Assembly (NCBI GenBank): GCA_029262895.1
Contig: JAJCYM010000056.1
Location: 124,001-188,000 of the forward strand
Direction of reading: 5' to 3'
Origin: Roseivirga sp.
Lineage (GTDB): Bacteria; Bacteroidota; Bacteroidia; Cytophagales; Cyclobacteriaceae
DNA: 64,000 bases
Positions 50,862-63,400 of the stretch are shown piece after piece. A program made the translations under genes and the position numbers. Within the stretch, counting starts at the first letter, position 1. Every line of letters starts with the position of its first letter. A model generated the notes under the pieces. The model saw only the letters and a program-made list of their open reading frames with translations. It was not told where the DNA came from and searched no databases.

Positions 50862-51176
50862 ATGGATCACAAAGGCCTCCTTGCCGGCACCGCTCTAATC
50901 ATTAAGGACTTTCAACTCGAACAAAATTCATTCGAATTTGATCATGGTAATGTTTCTGTAGAAGAGATACTTACGCGGCTCACTCAGATTGTAGACTACT
51001 TGATTTCAAATGACTTCAACAAACTTCTAAACGCACTCTACAGAATTGATGTGTCAGAAGACAGGTTAAAGGCAACACTGGCCAATAATCCTGAAAACGC
51101 TGCTCATGTAATCGCTCAAATGATCTTGGAGCGAGAATTGCAAAAAGTAGAAAGTAGAAAAAGGTATAGCGCTTAG
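50862..51176 (+). CDS. Conserved small protein, unknown function
   Basis: A 104-residue helical protein (MDHKGLLAGTALIIKDFQLE, VSVEEILTRLTQIVDYLIS, NKLLNALYRIDVSEDRLKATL, MILERELQKVESRKRYSA). No motif that I recognise. It follows the DUF5606 gene by 14 bp and is likely co-transcribed with it; conserved adjacency would point to a shared process. It ends 8 bp from the convergent fbp gene. Confidence 0.65.
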   Translation: MDHKGLLAGTALIIKDFQLEQNSFEFDHGNVSVEEILTRLTQIVDYLISNDFNKLLNALYRIDVSEDRLKATLANNPENAAHVIAQMILERELQKVESRKRYSA

Positions 51177-51183
51177 ACTTGGC

Positions 51184-52176
51184 TTAAAGCTGAGAAGCTT
51201 CCTCTACCATTTCTTTGCTGCCTACGAAAAACGGCACCCGCTGGTGTAGTTCGGTAGGTATAATATCCATAATGCTGTTTTTGCCATCCGTTGCCATGCC
51301 TCCTGCCTGCTCAGCAATAAAAGCAAGACAGTTGCATTCGTACATCAGGCGCAATTTACCCTTTGGTGCCTTTGCAGTGGCAGGGTAAATATAAATTCCA
51401 CCTTTCAATAAATTTCTGTGAAAGTCCGCTACCAATGATCCGATGTAACGCGCAGAATGTCCTCGCTCTCTACATTTTTCAATGTATTCCTTTACCTCAG
51501 GTTGAAAGGAATTATATGAACCTTCATTGACCGAATAAATTTTACCATTGGCCGGAATGGTCATGTCCTGATGTGACAGGATATACTCTCCCAAAGAAGG
51601 CTCATAGGTAAAGCCGTTCACTCCGGCACCTGTCGTAAACACAAACATTGTGGAAGACCCGTAAAGGATGTAGCCAGCAGCTACCTGCTCATTGCCAGGT
51701 TGCAATACATCTTGCATGTCGGCCTGAGTACCATCCTCTGATTTTCTTCGATAAATAGAAAAAATAGTGCCTATTGAGACATTCACGTCAATATTTGATG
51801 ACCCATCCAACGGGTCAATGGCTATAATATATTTTCCATGAGGGTTTAAATGAATGATATCTTCTTCTTCCTCTGAAATCACAGCGACTACCTCTCCTCC
51901 TTTTTTCAAGGCTCTACTAAAGCGAATATTGGCAGCAACATCCAAATTCTGCTGCTCTTCACCCTGAACATTTTCAGCACCATATGCCCCTGTAATGCCC
52001 GCCAGGCCTGCCATATTGATTTCACGGTTGACCACCTTGCCCGCATAGGCAAGGTCCCGCAGCAATTGCGACAGCTCACCCGTGGCGTAGGCAAAGGCCT
52101 CTTGATTCTTCATTATAAACCTGTCAAGGTTGGTACCAACTGGAAGTGCAATTCTGGAGTTTTCTGCTTTAGCCAT
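51184..52176 (-). CDS. fbp: Fructose-1,6-bisphosphatase class I
   Basis: A 330-residue gluconeogenic enzyme that removes the 1-phosphate of fructose 1,6-bisphosphate. The metal-site signature [19 protein letters not shown] is near residues 123-141, with EEDI and [12 protein letters not shown] before it and [17 protein letters not shown] near 278-294. Length is normal. It is divergent from the aspartokinase gene across 71 bp. Together with gapA it shows sugar synthesis capability. Confidence 0.95.
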   Translation of the reverse strand: MAKAENSRIALPVGTNLDRFIMKNQEAFAYATGELSQLLRDLAYAGKVVNREINMAGLAGITGAYGAENVQGEEQQNLDVAANIRFSRALKKGGEVVAVISEEEEDIIHLNPHGKYIIAIDPLDGSSNIDVNVSIGTIFSIYRRKSEDGTQADMQDVLQPGNEQVAAGYILYGSSTMFVFTTGAGVNGFTYEPSLGEYILSHQDMTIPANGKIYSVNEGSYNSFQPEVKEYIEKCRERGHSARYIGSLVADFHRNLLKGGIYIYPATAKAPKGKLRLMYECNCLAFIAEQAGGMATDGKNSIMDIIPTELHQRVPFFVGSKEMVEEASQL

Positions 52177-52247
52177 AGCGGCAATAATTTGATTGTTGAG
52201 ATTCGTTAATAACTTGCAGCGAAATTACTAAAAATAGCCAACGCGAC

Positions 52248-53507
52248 TTGAAAGTTTTCAAATTTGGTGGAGCATCTGTTAAGGATTCCGCCACAGTACA
52301 AAACATGGCCAATATTATTAAGGCAAATCAGCCAGAGCAGTTGATTGTCATTATTTCTGCCATGGGCAAGACTACCAACTCAATTGAGGGTTTACTACAA
52401 AGTGCTTTGGACGCTGAGGATTTCTCCGAGGGTTTAATGAGTCTTCAAAAGTTTCATAACAATATTGTCAAGGAACTCAACCTTTCACATGACGAGGTTT
52501 TAGGTAAAGAAATTGCAGAGATTTACGAGGAGTTGGAAAGTCAGTTGAACAGTTTCAGTTCATCACTGGGCTATGACTACCTGTATGATCAAACTGTCTC
52601 ATTAGGCGAAATTTTATCTACTAAAATAGTCGTGACATTCCTCAACCATTCAGGAATTGATTGTCATTGGATGGATGCACGCAAAGTTATCAAGACTGAT
52701 AGTTTACATAGAGCTGCCAAAATTGACTGGGGTGCCACGCAAAATATTATCAGGTCTAATGTGTCGCAACATATTGAGGACAAGGTGATCGTCTCCCAGG
52801 GTTTTATTGGCTCCAATTCGAATTTTGATACAACAACGCTTGGCAGAGAGGGAAGTGATTTTACTGCTGCCATTTTCGGTACATCAATAAAGGCTGAATC
52901 CGTAACTATTTGGAAAGATGTTCCAGGTGTTTTGAATGCCGACCCCAAGAAATTCGAAAACACAAAGCGCTACAAGCAGCTTCCTTTCAAGGAAGCCGCA
53001 GAGATGACTTTTTATGGAGCAACGGTAATTCATCCAAAAACCATTAAGCCATTGGCTCAAATGAACATCCCTTTGTATGTCAAGTCATTTAAAAATCCCG
53101 ATGAGCCAGGTACACTAATCAATGAATGTACTATTCCGGATCTGGCCCCCGCTATTATTCACAAGGACAAGCAAACCGTTATTTCCTTCAAAATCAGTGA
53201 TTTCTCCTTTATCAATGAACATCACATCAGTCTGATTTTTGAGAACATCAACAGACTCAACCTGACAATCAACTTGATGCAGAATTCGGCTATCTCCTTC
53301 ACCATATGTATGGATGACAATCCGGCCAAGCGCGAAATGCTCCGAACCGCTTTGATGGAAGAGTTCCTGATTTATTACAACGAAGGACTAGAACTGATCA
53401 CGGTCAAAAACTATAATCAGAAGACAATTACTGATCTTATGAAGGATAAAGAAGTGATTATAGAGCAACGATCCAGAAATAACTTCCAGATGGTTTATAA
53501 GGCCTAA
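52248..53507 (+). CDS. Aspartate kinase (TTG start)
   Basis: A 419-residue kinase, first step of lysine, threonine and methionine synthesis. It begins KVFKFGGASVKD (nucleotide and aspartate site), has a central TLGREGSDFTAAIFG and an NADPKKF...ATVIHPKTIKPL segment, and ends with two ACT-like domains (from about 300). The start codon is TTG at 52248; no in-frame ATG or GTG lies upstream before a stop, and the next in-frame ATG would remove the catalytic lysine motif. It shares 71 bp of divergent upstream DNA with fbp. The stop overlaps the convergent kinase gene by 4 bp. Which isozyme (lysC, thrA part) cannot be told. Confidence 0.92.
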   Translation: MKVFKFGGASVKDSATVQNMANIIKANQPEQLIVIISAMGKTTNSIEGLLQSALDAEDFSEGLMSLQKFHNNIVKELNLSHDEVLGKEIAEIYEELESQLNSFSSSLGYDYLYDQTVSLGEILSTKIVVTFLNHSGIDCHWMDARKVIKTDSLHRAAKIDWGATQNIIRSNVSQHIEDKVIVSQGFIGSNSNFDTTTLGREGSDFTAAIFGTSIKAESVTIWKDVPGVLNADPKKFENTKRYKQLPFKEAAEMTFYGATVIHPKTIKPLAQMNIPLYVKSFKNPDEPGTLINECTIPDLAPAIIHKDKQTVISFKISDFSFINEHHISLIFENINRLNLTINLMQNSAISFTICMDDNPAKREMLRTALMEEFLIYYNEGLELITVKNYNQKTITDLMKDKEVIIEQRSRNNFQMVYKA

Positions 53508-54373
53508 ACAAACCGATTTAGCGTCTGCCTTATTCCACTTAAATAGCTACTACCAAACAGATTCACATGAACCAAAAGTGGATAGAGATTGTAAAGCTCG
53601 ACCCTTTGATCAAAACCGGGCTCTAAAGGAAAGCGATTATTATAAGCCTCATAAAACTGATTGTCGAAACCACCAAAAAGCATGGTAAAGGCAATTTCCA
53701 TCTCACGGCTCCCAAAGTAAACTGCCGGATCAATTAACCAGGCATAACCATCAGGGCCTGTCATAAAATTGCCACTCCAAAGATCGCCATGGAGTAGCGA
53801 AGGTGGCAACTCAGGCATTAAATCAGCTAATTTATTAATCAGTAAGTCAAATTGATCTTCAATAGTGACATTAATAAATCCATTGGTACGCGCTAGTTTT
53901 AATTGTGGCCTTAAGCGTTGATGAGAAAAGAAATTGATCCAGTTATTTTCAGGTTGATTGCATTGGACCAGCCTGCCGATGTAATTATCATAACCCAGGC
54001 CATGCTGATCAGACTGAGTTTTATGCAGGGCTGCTAAATCAATTCCGAACCGTTCCCAATAATCACCTAGAGGCCGTCCATTTTCAAGCAGCTCTAGAAT
54101 AAGATAGCCTGTACTGGCAGCAACTCCATGAGATAAGACCTGGGGTATTTTAACTGTGCCAGATTCTTTGAGTGAGTCCAATCCCCTCCTTTCCTTTTCA
54201 AACATATCTGGTGGGCTGTTCACATTCCACTTGACAAAGAAATTGCCATGACTAGTCTTAACCTTGGCTGCCTCATTGATACAGCCTCCTCCCAAGGCGT
54301 GAAAGTCAAGAATGTGGCATCCCCCGGTCAATTCACTTAAGGCCCGCGACAGAAAATTTGGGGGTGTTGACAT
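53504..54373 (-). CDS. Fructosamine/ribulosamine-3-kinase family protein
   Basis: A 289-residue kinase of the FN3K family, which phosphorylates sugars attached to proteins by glycation so that they fall off. Motifs: GGGCINEAAKVKTSHGNFFVKWN (ATP lysine), LHGDLWSGNFM (catalytic loop) and WLIDPAVYFGSREMEIA (metal aspartate). Its ATG overlaps the stop of the LMW phosphatase gene by one base (TAATG), so both are made together. This pairing, kinase with phosphatase, is known from other bacteria and suggests a protein-deglycation unit. Confidence 0.88.
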   Translation of the reverse strand: MSTPPNFLSRALSELTGGCHILDFHALGGGCINEAAKVKTSHGNFFVKWNVNSPPDMFEKERRGLDSLKESGTVKIPQVLSHGVAASTGYLILELLENGRPLGDYWERFGIDLAALHKTQSDQHGLGYDNYIGRLVQCNQPENNWINFFSHQRLRPQLKLARTNGFINVTIEDQFDLLINKLADLMPELPPSLLHGDLWSGNFMTGPDGYAWLIDPAVYFGSREMEIAFTMLFGGFDNQFYEAYNNRFPLEPGFDQRVELYNLYPLLVHVNLFGSSYLSGIRQTLNRFV

Positions 54374-54849
54374 TACGACTCTTGCTTCAATATATGCTCA
54401 AGCAATACGGCTGTCGATCTGTCCAAAATATCAAACACATCCTGGAAGCCACGCTCTCCACCATAGTATGGATCGGGTACATCTGCCCCCTTTGCCTCTG
54501 GGTCAAATTCTCGCATTAGAGAAAGTTCATAGTCAGACGCACTTCCCTCAAGAGATTGGATGTTTCTAAGGTTACTCCTATCCATGGCCAGAATGTAATC
54601 GAATTCCTCAAAATCTGATCGATGAAACTGACGGGCACGATGGTCCAGAAAGACTCCATTTGTTCGTGCATTCGCAGCACTTCTCGGATCAGGTTGATCT
54701 CCAACATGGTAGGCAGCAGTTCCGCAGGAGTCAATCACAAATTGCTGGTCAAGGCCTTGCTCAATTACCTTCTTCTTAAAAACACCTTCCGCTAATGGTG
54801 ACCGGCAAATATTTCCAAGACAAACAAAAAGTACTTTGGTTTTCTTCAT
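54373..54849 (-). CDS. Low-molecular-weight protein tyrosine phosphatase
   Basis: A 158-residue phosphatase. The active-site loop is C10-LGNIC-R16-S (VCLGNICRSPLAEG), and the general acid aspartate lies in VPDPYYGG. Residues GTAAYHVGDQPDPRS match the family. As the first gene of the pair with the fructosamine kinase, it may act on sugar phosphates rather than on tyrosine phosphate in proteins. Promoter elements are not obvious. Confidence 0.92.
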   Translation of the reverse strand: MKKTKVLFVCLGNICRSPLAEGVFKKKVIEQGLDQQFVIDSCGTAAYHVGDQPDPRSAANARTNGVFLDHRARQFHRSDFEEFDYILAMDRSNLRNIQSLEGSASDYELSLMREFDPEAKGADVPDPYYGGERGFQDVFDILDRSTAVLLEHILKQES

Positions 54850-54917
54850 GGATTCAGAATTAGGTTTTTATTTGCAGGGTCTTTTGCTCAATTTGAAACC
54901 CGATCTGAAACAAACCT

Positions 54918-55691
54918 ATGGAATTCATCAAAGTAACCAAAGCCTATCAAAAGCACATTGCCCTCATTCAACTCAATAGACCGAAGGAGCTAAATGCGCT
55001 GAACATCCAGCTCATGGAGGAAATTAGCGAGAGCCTTAAGGAACTCGATAAGGACGATGAGGTTCGGGTCGTGGTCATTACCGGAAATGAGCGAGCTTTT
55101 GCCGCAGGCGCGGACATTAAACAGATGGCTGGTAAGCAAACCATTGACATGTGGAAGGAAGACCGTTTCACCACCTGGGATCAAATCAATAAAACAAAAA
55201 AACCGATTATAGCAGCTGTATCAGGATTCGCCCTTGGTGGTGGCTGTGAATTGGCCATGACATGTGACATGATTGTTGCATCAGAGACTGCCCAATTCGG
55301 TCAGCCTGAAATCAAGATAGGTGTAATGCCAGGAGCTGGTGGTACGCAACGACTCACTAAAGCAATTGGGAAAGTCAAGTCCATGGAACTTGTCCTTACA
55401 GGTAAATTTATAAACGCAGAAGAAGCGCTTCATTACGGCCTTATTAACAAAATTGTTCCTGTGGAATTGTATATGGAAGAGGCCCTAAAACTTGCTAAAG
55501 AGATTGCTTCAATGTCTCCATTAGCAGTGCAGATGGCCAAGGAGTCTGTAAAAAGATCCTTTGAAGTTCCTCTGGATGAAGGCTTACAATTTGAACGTAA
55601 AAACTTTTATATGCTGTTTTCAAGTGAAGATCAGAAAGAAGGAATGAATGCCTTTGTGGAAAAACGAAGAGCGGATTTCAAGGGAAAATAA
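54918..55691 (+). CDS. Enoyl-CoA hydratase/isomerase
   Basis: A 257-residue crotonase-fold enzyme, adding water to trans-2-enoyl-CoA in fatty-acid oxidation. Oxyanion-hole segments are AFAAGADIKQM and FALGGGCELAM. The two catalytic glutamates sit in FGQPEIKIGVMPGAGGTQRL and KSMELVLTG, as in mammalian mitochondrial hydratase (E144 and E164). The C-terminus GLQFERKNFYMLFSSEDQKEGMNAF is typical. It is alone on the plus strand, followed by a strong terminator. Confidence 0.93.
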   Translation: MEFIKVTKAYQKHIALIQLNRPKELNALNIQLMEEISESLKELDKDDEVRVVVITGNERAFAAGADIKQMAGKQTIDMWKEDRFTTWDQINKTKKPIIAAVSGFALGGGCELAMTCDMIVASETAQFGQPEIKIGVMPGAGGTQRLTKAIGKVKSMELVLTGKFINAEEALHYGLINKIVPVELYMEEALKLAKEIASMSPLAVQMAKESVKRSFEVPLDEGLQFERKNFYMLFSSEDQKEGMNAFVEKRRADFKGK

Positions 55692-55711
55692 GTTCATTAA
55701 ACCAACCTCAT

Positions 55712-55746
55712 AAAAAAACCCTGACTGTTCAGTCAGGGTTTTTTTT
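55712..55746. terminator. Bidirectional terminator after the enoyl-CoA hydratase gene
   Basis: AACCCTGACT and AGTCAGGGTT pair around GTTC, with A-run before and T-run after. It can end both the hydratase transcript and the convergent DUF6588 transcript. Confidence 0.9.
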
Positions 55747-55766
55747 ATTTCTAACAAGTAAATCTA

Positions 55767-56825
55767 TTACCTAAAGCTGAATCCAACTGTACCTGTTATC
55801 GTATTGTACTCCTGGATCGCATACTCGCCTGTCAGTGTAAGGAAAAGTAACTTAATTCTTAAACCTACATTGGCACGCAGACCACTGTTACTAAAGTTGA
55901 ATGCAATCGGATCCACCAATACAGATGATTCCGTTTCGTATCTCCCCTCCAAGGTAAAATCAACATCTGATTTTGCCCAGCCTAAACCTGCAAATGCAGT
56001 GAAAAGGGCTAACTTTTTGGATATAACAGCTTGAGCCGTTACTGCCGAAGCGTCAAATCTGGCCACCTGATCTGAAGTAGGATCATCCGGATCCAGTTTC
56101 ATAGTGGCATTAAGGTTGGTGTATCCTACAAAAAGTGAAAGATCAAATGGAAGTAACTTAGATGCTGGCAACCATTGTTTGATGTCATGCATTACACCAA
56201 TGCCAAATACTTTCAATCCAAATTCATCATCATCTCCAAATAAAGACTGGGTTAATGTTTCAGGAATAATTCTCAGTTTAACTTCTGTACCCTTGAACAG
56301 ACCAATTCCAAGCTGAATCATTGGTGTAGGCACCGCATTCACCGGAAAATCCGTGTCAATACCCAATCCTGTGGGAGCCGAAATCCGGATCAATTCTTCC
56401 CTAAAATCTCCATCGTTATCAACATCTAAAATATCTCTAAATGTCAATTGAGGAAGATCATCAGCACCAAGGTTGGGACCAAATAAGGTCGGTAATTCAA
56501 CACTGCTACCATCAGAGAAAAACACATTCTCATAGTCGCTATTATTAAAAGTGAAGAACTGTTTCGCGTCAGGTACTATTGCAGCACTAGCTGAAATACT
56601 CAGATCAAAACCCAAAAACTTATGGGGTTTAGCTGTGTTATACCAACCGCTATTCATTCCAAATCCGAAACCCACAAAGGCCGGTTCAAAATATGATTCC
56701 AAAAGTTGGTTTGCATCACCCACTCCTGCTTCTAAAAAGGTTCCAAAATCAATTTGGGCCTTTGATTCGTTTATTGCGCTGCCAAGTATGGCTATAGTTA
56801 ATAGTATTTTTATGCTCTTTTTCAT
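55767..56825 (-). CDS. DUF6588 envelope protein
   Basis: A 352-residue exported protein (signal MKKSIKILLTIAILGSAINESKAQ). The mature region IDFGTFLEAGVGDANQLLESYFEPAFVGFGFGMNSGWYNTAKPHK is the opening of DUF6588, a Bacteroidota family predicted to form an outer membrane barrel. The remaining chain alternates strands and ends with an aromatic-containing NTITGTVGFSFR tail. It starts 20 bp after the end of the upstream lipoprotein gene, so both are probably co-expressed. Function unknown. Confidence 0.78.
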   Translation of the reverse strand: MKKSIKILLTIAILGSAINESKAQIDFGTFLEAGVGDANQLLESYFEPAFVGFGFGMNSGWYNTAKPHKFLGFDLSISASAAIVPDAKQFFTFNNSDYENVFFSDGSSVELPTLFGPNLGADDLPQLTFRDILDVDNDGDFREELIRISAPTGLGIDTDFPVNAVPTPMIQLGIGLFKGTEVKLRIIPETLTQSLFGDDDEFGLKVFGIGVMHDIKQWLPASKLLPFDLSLFVGYTNLNATMKLDPDDPTSDQVARFDASAVTAQAVISKKLALFTAFAGLGWAKSDVDFTLEGRYETESSVLVDPIAFNFSNSGLRANVGLRIKLLFLTLTGEYAIQEYNTITGTVGFSFR

Positions 56826-56845
56826 CTTCTGTCGGTTGGTGAGGC

Positions 56846-57469
56846 TTAGTCCAATTGAACTCTTGCGGTGAGGTCAAAGAAAATAGTAATAGTAAATGGG
56901 CCAGATAGGGCACCTTGAAGGGCAACCTGCATTCTGCCCTCAAAGGGGGTCGAATTCGTAAGTGCCGTCAAAACTTGCTGGAGGCCAGGGTTTGTTGAAT
57001 TAACCAACCCTTCAGAAGGATTTTTGCGATTGAATAACGTCACCCTATCCGTATTGGTGATCTTTCCATTGGCATCAGTCAAACTCGTTATTAGGGGAGT
57101 CGAACCACCCAAGCGACTATCCTCTTGGATAATATTGGGTCCTAGCGTGTTAGCTATAGGTCCTGCACCTGCACCAATAAAGACAATCACTGGATCATTG
57201 GGACCACTGGTATAGTCCTTGATCTGGATTTCTACTTTATTTATAAAGTAGTTCTCGACATCACCCAGATACTCATCAAATTCCTCTGAAGCCGGATCAA
57301 TTGATTCTCCAAGGTCAGCCACTAAAAAGCCACCAACATCAGTGAAATCAGCTACCGTAACCTCAAAATTTAGCTCAGAGATTTTGGATATGTCTGATTC
57401 GACACCTGCCTCACCGCAAGAGAAGACAAATGCCGTACAGATTAATAGTAATAGAAAATTCTTTTTCAT
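56846..57469 (-). CDS. Lipoprotein of unknown function
   Basis: A 207-residue lipoprotein. The ATG at 57469 gives MKKNFLLLLICTAFVFSCGEAG, a clean lipobox with the cysteine at residue 18; the longer frame to 57523 spoils it. The mature part starts SDISKISELNFEVTVADFTDVGGFLV and is mainly beta-rich with a glycine-rich loop (IGAGAGPIANTLG). It has no known family. It is upstream of the DUF6588 gene in the same direction, and the two are likely an envelope pair. Confidence 0.7.
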   Translation of the reverse strand: MKKNFLLLLICTAFVFSCGEAGVESDISKISELNFEVTVADFTDVGGFLVADLGESIDPASEEFDEYLGDVENYFINKVEIQIKDYTSGPNDPVIVFIGAGAGPIANTLGPNIIQEDSRLGGSTPLITSLTDANGKITNTDRVTLFNRKNPSEGLVNSTNPGLQQVLTALTNSTPFEGRMQVALQGALSGPFTITIFFDLTARVQLD

Positions 57470-57620
57470 TTTAAAGTTAGATTTGTGAAAAGGAGCACTA
57501 AGATACATAAATATGCCGAACACAATCTCTAAAATGCATAAAGCAATTAAAAGATGTATACGGCTACTGAAGGGCTACGCAGAACCCTGGAAATACCCTA
57601 CTTAATCCTTAAAGGATTTT

Positions 57621-57651
57621 TTGCACTTCTCAGATTGATATTATACATTTA
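57621..57651 (+). promoter_or_regulatory. perR promoter
   Basis: TTG at 57621 and TACATTTA at 57644-57651 are 20 bp apart, close to the TTG / TAnnTTTG consensus. The inverted repeat AATAATTC/GAATTATT directly follows. Confidence 0.6.
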
Positions 57652-57653
57652 GC

Positions 57654-57677
57654 AATAATTCCTAAATAAGAATTATT
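57654..57677. promoter_or_regulatory. Candidate PerR operator
   Basis: AATAATTC (57654-57661) and GAATTATT (57670-57677) are a perfect inverted pair with an 8-base spacer, lying at and just after the predicted transcription start. AT-rich, Fur-box-like; fits repression by the downstream Fur-family protein. Confidence 0.6.
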
Positions 57678-57688
57678 CCTAATTAGAA

Positions 57689-58132
57689 ATGAATCAAATC
57701 AATCATACTAAAGAGAGATTAATCAAAGCCGGACTTAAAGTCACTCAGCAACGTTTGGTAATTCTGAATGCCATTACACAGTCCGATCGCCACCCCTCTG
57801 CGGAAAATATATTTGAAGAGGTGAGGGTTGAGAATCCAACATTGTCGTTGGCTACTATATATAGCACAATGGAAACATTGGTTGACAAGGGTCTGATAAA
57901 AAAAGTGCTGGTTCAGGACGGTGCCATGCGCTATGATGCGCATACTGATTCTCATAATCATATTTACTGCACCAACACCAATGAGATCATTGACTTTGAG
58001 GATGAAGAATTACGAGAATTGATCAAGGATTTTTTGGCCAGGAAAAATATTGAAAACCTTGATGTGACGGACATTTCGCTGCACATACAGGGTGAAAAAA
58101 TTGACAAAAGAAAACACATCAAAATTAACTAA
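57689..58132 (+). CDS. perR: Fur-family repressor, PerR-like
   Basis: A 147-residue Fur-family regulator. The winged helix includes VTQQRLVILNAI and PTLSLATIYSTMETLVDKGLI. The regulatory metal site histidines can be seen in YDAHTDSHNHIYC (two His-x-His-like pairs) and in EIIDFED. The two CxxC pairs that hold structural zinc in Bacillus PerR are absent: the C-terminal half has a single cysteine. It starts 9 bp before the katG gene and shares its promoter, so it should sense peroxide and repress katG. Iron-based Fur function is possible but less likely. Confidence 0.88.
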   Translation: MNQINHTKERLIKAGLKVTQQRLVILNAITQSDRHPSAENIFEEVRVENPTLSLATIYSTMETLVDKGLIKKVLVQDGAMRYDAHTDSHNHIYCTNTNEIIDFEDEELRELIKDFLARKNIENLDVTDISLHIQGEKIDKRKHIKIN

Positions 58133-60337
<2,205 letters not shown>

Positions 60338-60400
60338 TTAACATGGTCTCAAAAAGGTATTAAGTACCTTTCAACACATCAATTAGACCTTGTTTAAAAG

Positions 60401-60428
60401 AAAACCCTGACGGAACGGTCAGGGTTTT
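60401..60428 (+). terminator. katG terminator
   Basis: AAAACCCTGAC and GTCAGGGTTTT form an 11-bp stem with loop GGAACG, ending in a T-rich run. It is about 60 bp after the katG stop. Confidence 0.88.
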
Positions 60429-60484
60429 CTATTTTTAATAGAACGATCAAATTTCATCAGTACCCATCTTTACCACATACCGAC

Positions 60485-63400
60485 ATGAGAATTTCATTTT
60501 TTAAGTCCCTGGCAACCCTTCTTTTCGTCTTTGCTATTTCATCCACCGCGGTAGCTCAAACAGCAGCGGAAAATGATAGTGCTGCCGCAAAAGCGTCAAA
60601 GTCCAAAACACTTCCCTTGATAACTACCCGAAGCCTTAAATTCACCACAGATGAGGGTTCATGGATATCACTGGATCTTTCTCCTGATGGCAAGACTATA
60701 CTTTTTGAGTTACTTGGAGATTTGTATACACTCCCAATTGAAGGTGGAAAAGCTACGCGCATTACCAGTGGGCAAGCCTATGACATGCAACCCAATTTTT
60801 CTCCTGACGGGAAGCAAATTGTTTTTGTAAGCGACAGAAACGGATCAGAAAATTTATGGGTAGCAGACGCAAACGGAGAAAACGCTAAGGCACTTACGAA
60901 GGGTGAAAGGCAAAGCTATATGTCTCCAATTTGGGCACCAGATAATGACTACATCATTGCCGGCAAAGCCTCACAGCTCTGGCTCTATCATAAAGATGGA
61001 GGTTCAGGAATCAAAATTACCGGCCATCCGCAAGGTGGAAATTCCAGTGTTCCTTCACATATGGGTCCGGCTTTTGGAGATGATCCAAGGTTTCTTTGGC
61101 TCAACTTAAGAGGCAGACCAAGTACAGGCCTATCGGCTACCGAAGAAGAGCCATGGGAACATGATTTTGATGAAACACATGTACCACGAAGTTCATTAAG
61201 ACAATTTGGACCATATCAAATTGGTCTGCTGGATCGGGAAACCGGGCGAGTTTTTATGAGAACTCATGAACATGAGGGAGCCTTTCGCCCTGTGCCAAGC
61301 CCAGATGGCAAGTGGCTTGCCTATGCTACAAGATATGATAATAGAGAAGCATTGAAGCTACTGGATTTGGGTACTGGTGCAGAACGCTGGCTCGTGATGG
61401 ATGTTCAGCGTGATGACCATCAAGGTGGTGGTTCCAGAGACCGTGATGTCTATCCAGCCTCCTCTTTCACACCTGACTCTAAGAGTTTAATCACAAGTTA
61501 CGGAGGCAAAATCATGAAGGTGGATATTGCCACAGGTACAGCAACTGAGATTCCCTTTACTGCCGATATCGAACAAGAACTTGGTTCTCTGGCCAAATTC
61601 GATTATCCGATAGATGATAACTCACTCACGGTAGCTCAAATTCGAGGTGCACGACCTTCTCCTGATGGTAAACAGGTTGTTTTTGCTGCCTTGGACAAAC
61701 TTTGGACAGCTGACCTCCCAAGTGACTACAAAAGTGAAGATGGCACAGATTCCACATATGCTGTCATTCAAAATGCGAAGAGATTGACCAATTCAACAGA
61801 TGTGGAAAGTTCTCCAGTATGGTCTCCGGATGGAAAGCATATCGCTTATATCACCTGGAATGATACTGACGGAGGAGATATTTATCGAATGAATTCAAAT
61901 GGTCGTGGCGCACCCGAAAAACTAACGAAAAACTCTGCCTTCTATGACAAATTGAGCTATGCTCCGGACGGTTCTAAAATTGTAGGTGTAAAAGGATCAA
62001 AAATGCACCGAATGAGAATGCTGGAAGATTTTGGTGGGCATGGTGCTGCGGCAGAATTAGAATATGTCTGGATGCCTGCGGATGGCGGTGACGTACATCG
62101 AATTACCTGGGTTGGGTCTGGCAGTACACAACAAGGAAGGAATGCTCCGCACTTTGGACCCGAACTGGATCGAATTTACGTCTGGGCTGGGGCTTCAGGG
62201 CTACTTTCAATGAGATTTGATGGTACCGATGTGCAAACAATTGCCAAAATAAGAGGACCAAATGTACCAGGAAGAGGCCCTGCGAGTAGAGCTGCTACGC
62301 CAGATGAGGTTCTTATCTCTCCTGATGGGAATAAAGCCTTAGTCAGAGTCAATCAAAATATCTACATGGTAACAATACCGCCTGTAGGAGGCGAAGCGCC
62401 CACCATTTCTGTTACATCTTCCTCCGCAGTACCCACCTGGAGGTTAACTCAAATTGGTGGGGATTTTATCGGATGGGGAAATACCGGAACGATTGCTTAC
62501 TACTCCATTGGTCGAAGCTTCTTCCAATATGACTGGGCTAAGGCGGCAACGATCAAACAAGAACAATCCAAGAAGAAAGACGAGTCTGATTCAGAAACAG
62601 AAGAAGCCAAAAAAGTAGAATATGAAACCAATAGAGTAGATGTTGAAATTGTTGTAGACAAGGATAAACCCAAAGGAGTTGTTGCGCTTCGAGGAGCGCG
62701 GATCATTACGATGAACGGTAATCAGGTGATTGAGTCCGGAGATGTGGTGATCACCGACAATCGCATTACTGCGGTTGGACCAACTGGTAGTGTAACCATC
62801 CCCAGAAGGGCTGAAATCGTTGATGTATCAGGCAAAACCATTATTCCCGGTCTCGTAGATATTCATGCACATACCTGGGTGGCGTGGGGAGTTCATCGCA
62901 GTCAGGTCTCTCAATTTATGGCCCAATTGGCCTACGGGGTCACCACCCAACGGGATCCTCAAACCTCGTCTGAAGACGTTATTGCGTACAGTGATTTGAT
63001 GGAAATAGGTGAGTTAATTGGTCCTAGACTCTTTTCAACTGGTCCTGGAATCTTTTCGAGTGACAACATTAAGAGCTTGGATGATGCGCGTAATGTCGTA
63101 AGGCGATATGCTGATCATTTCAACACACAAACCATTAAGCAATACCTTGCCGGGGACAGAAAAGTGCGCCAGTGGGTAATTATGGCTGCACATGAATTGG
63201 GCCTTACTCCTACCACTGAAGGCGGTTCAAATTTCACCATGAATTTGACCTTAATGCAAGATGGTTATGCCGGTTTGGAACACTCCCTTCCCATTAGTCC
63301 ATTTTATAATGATGTCACACAACTTTTAAAATTTAGTGAGCTTACCTATACCCCCACTTTGATTGTGAGTTATGGTGGTCCATCAGGGCGTCAATACTAC

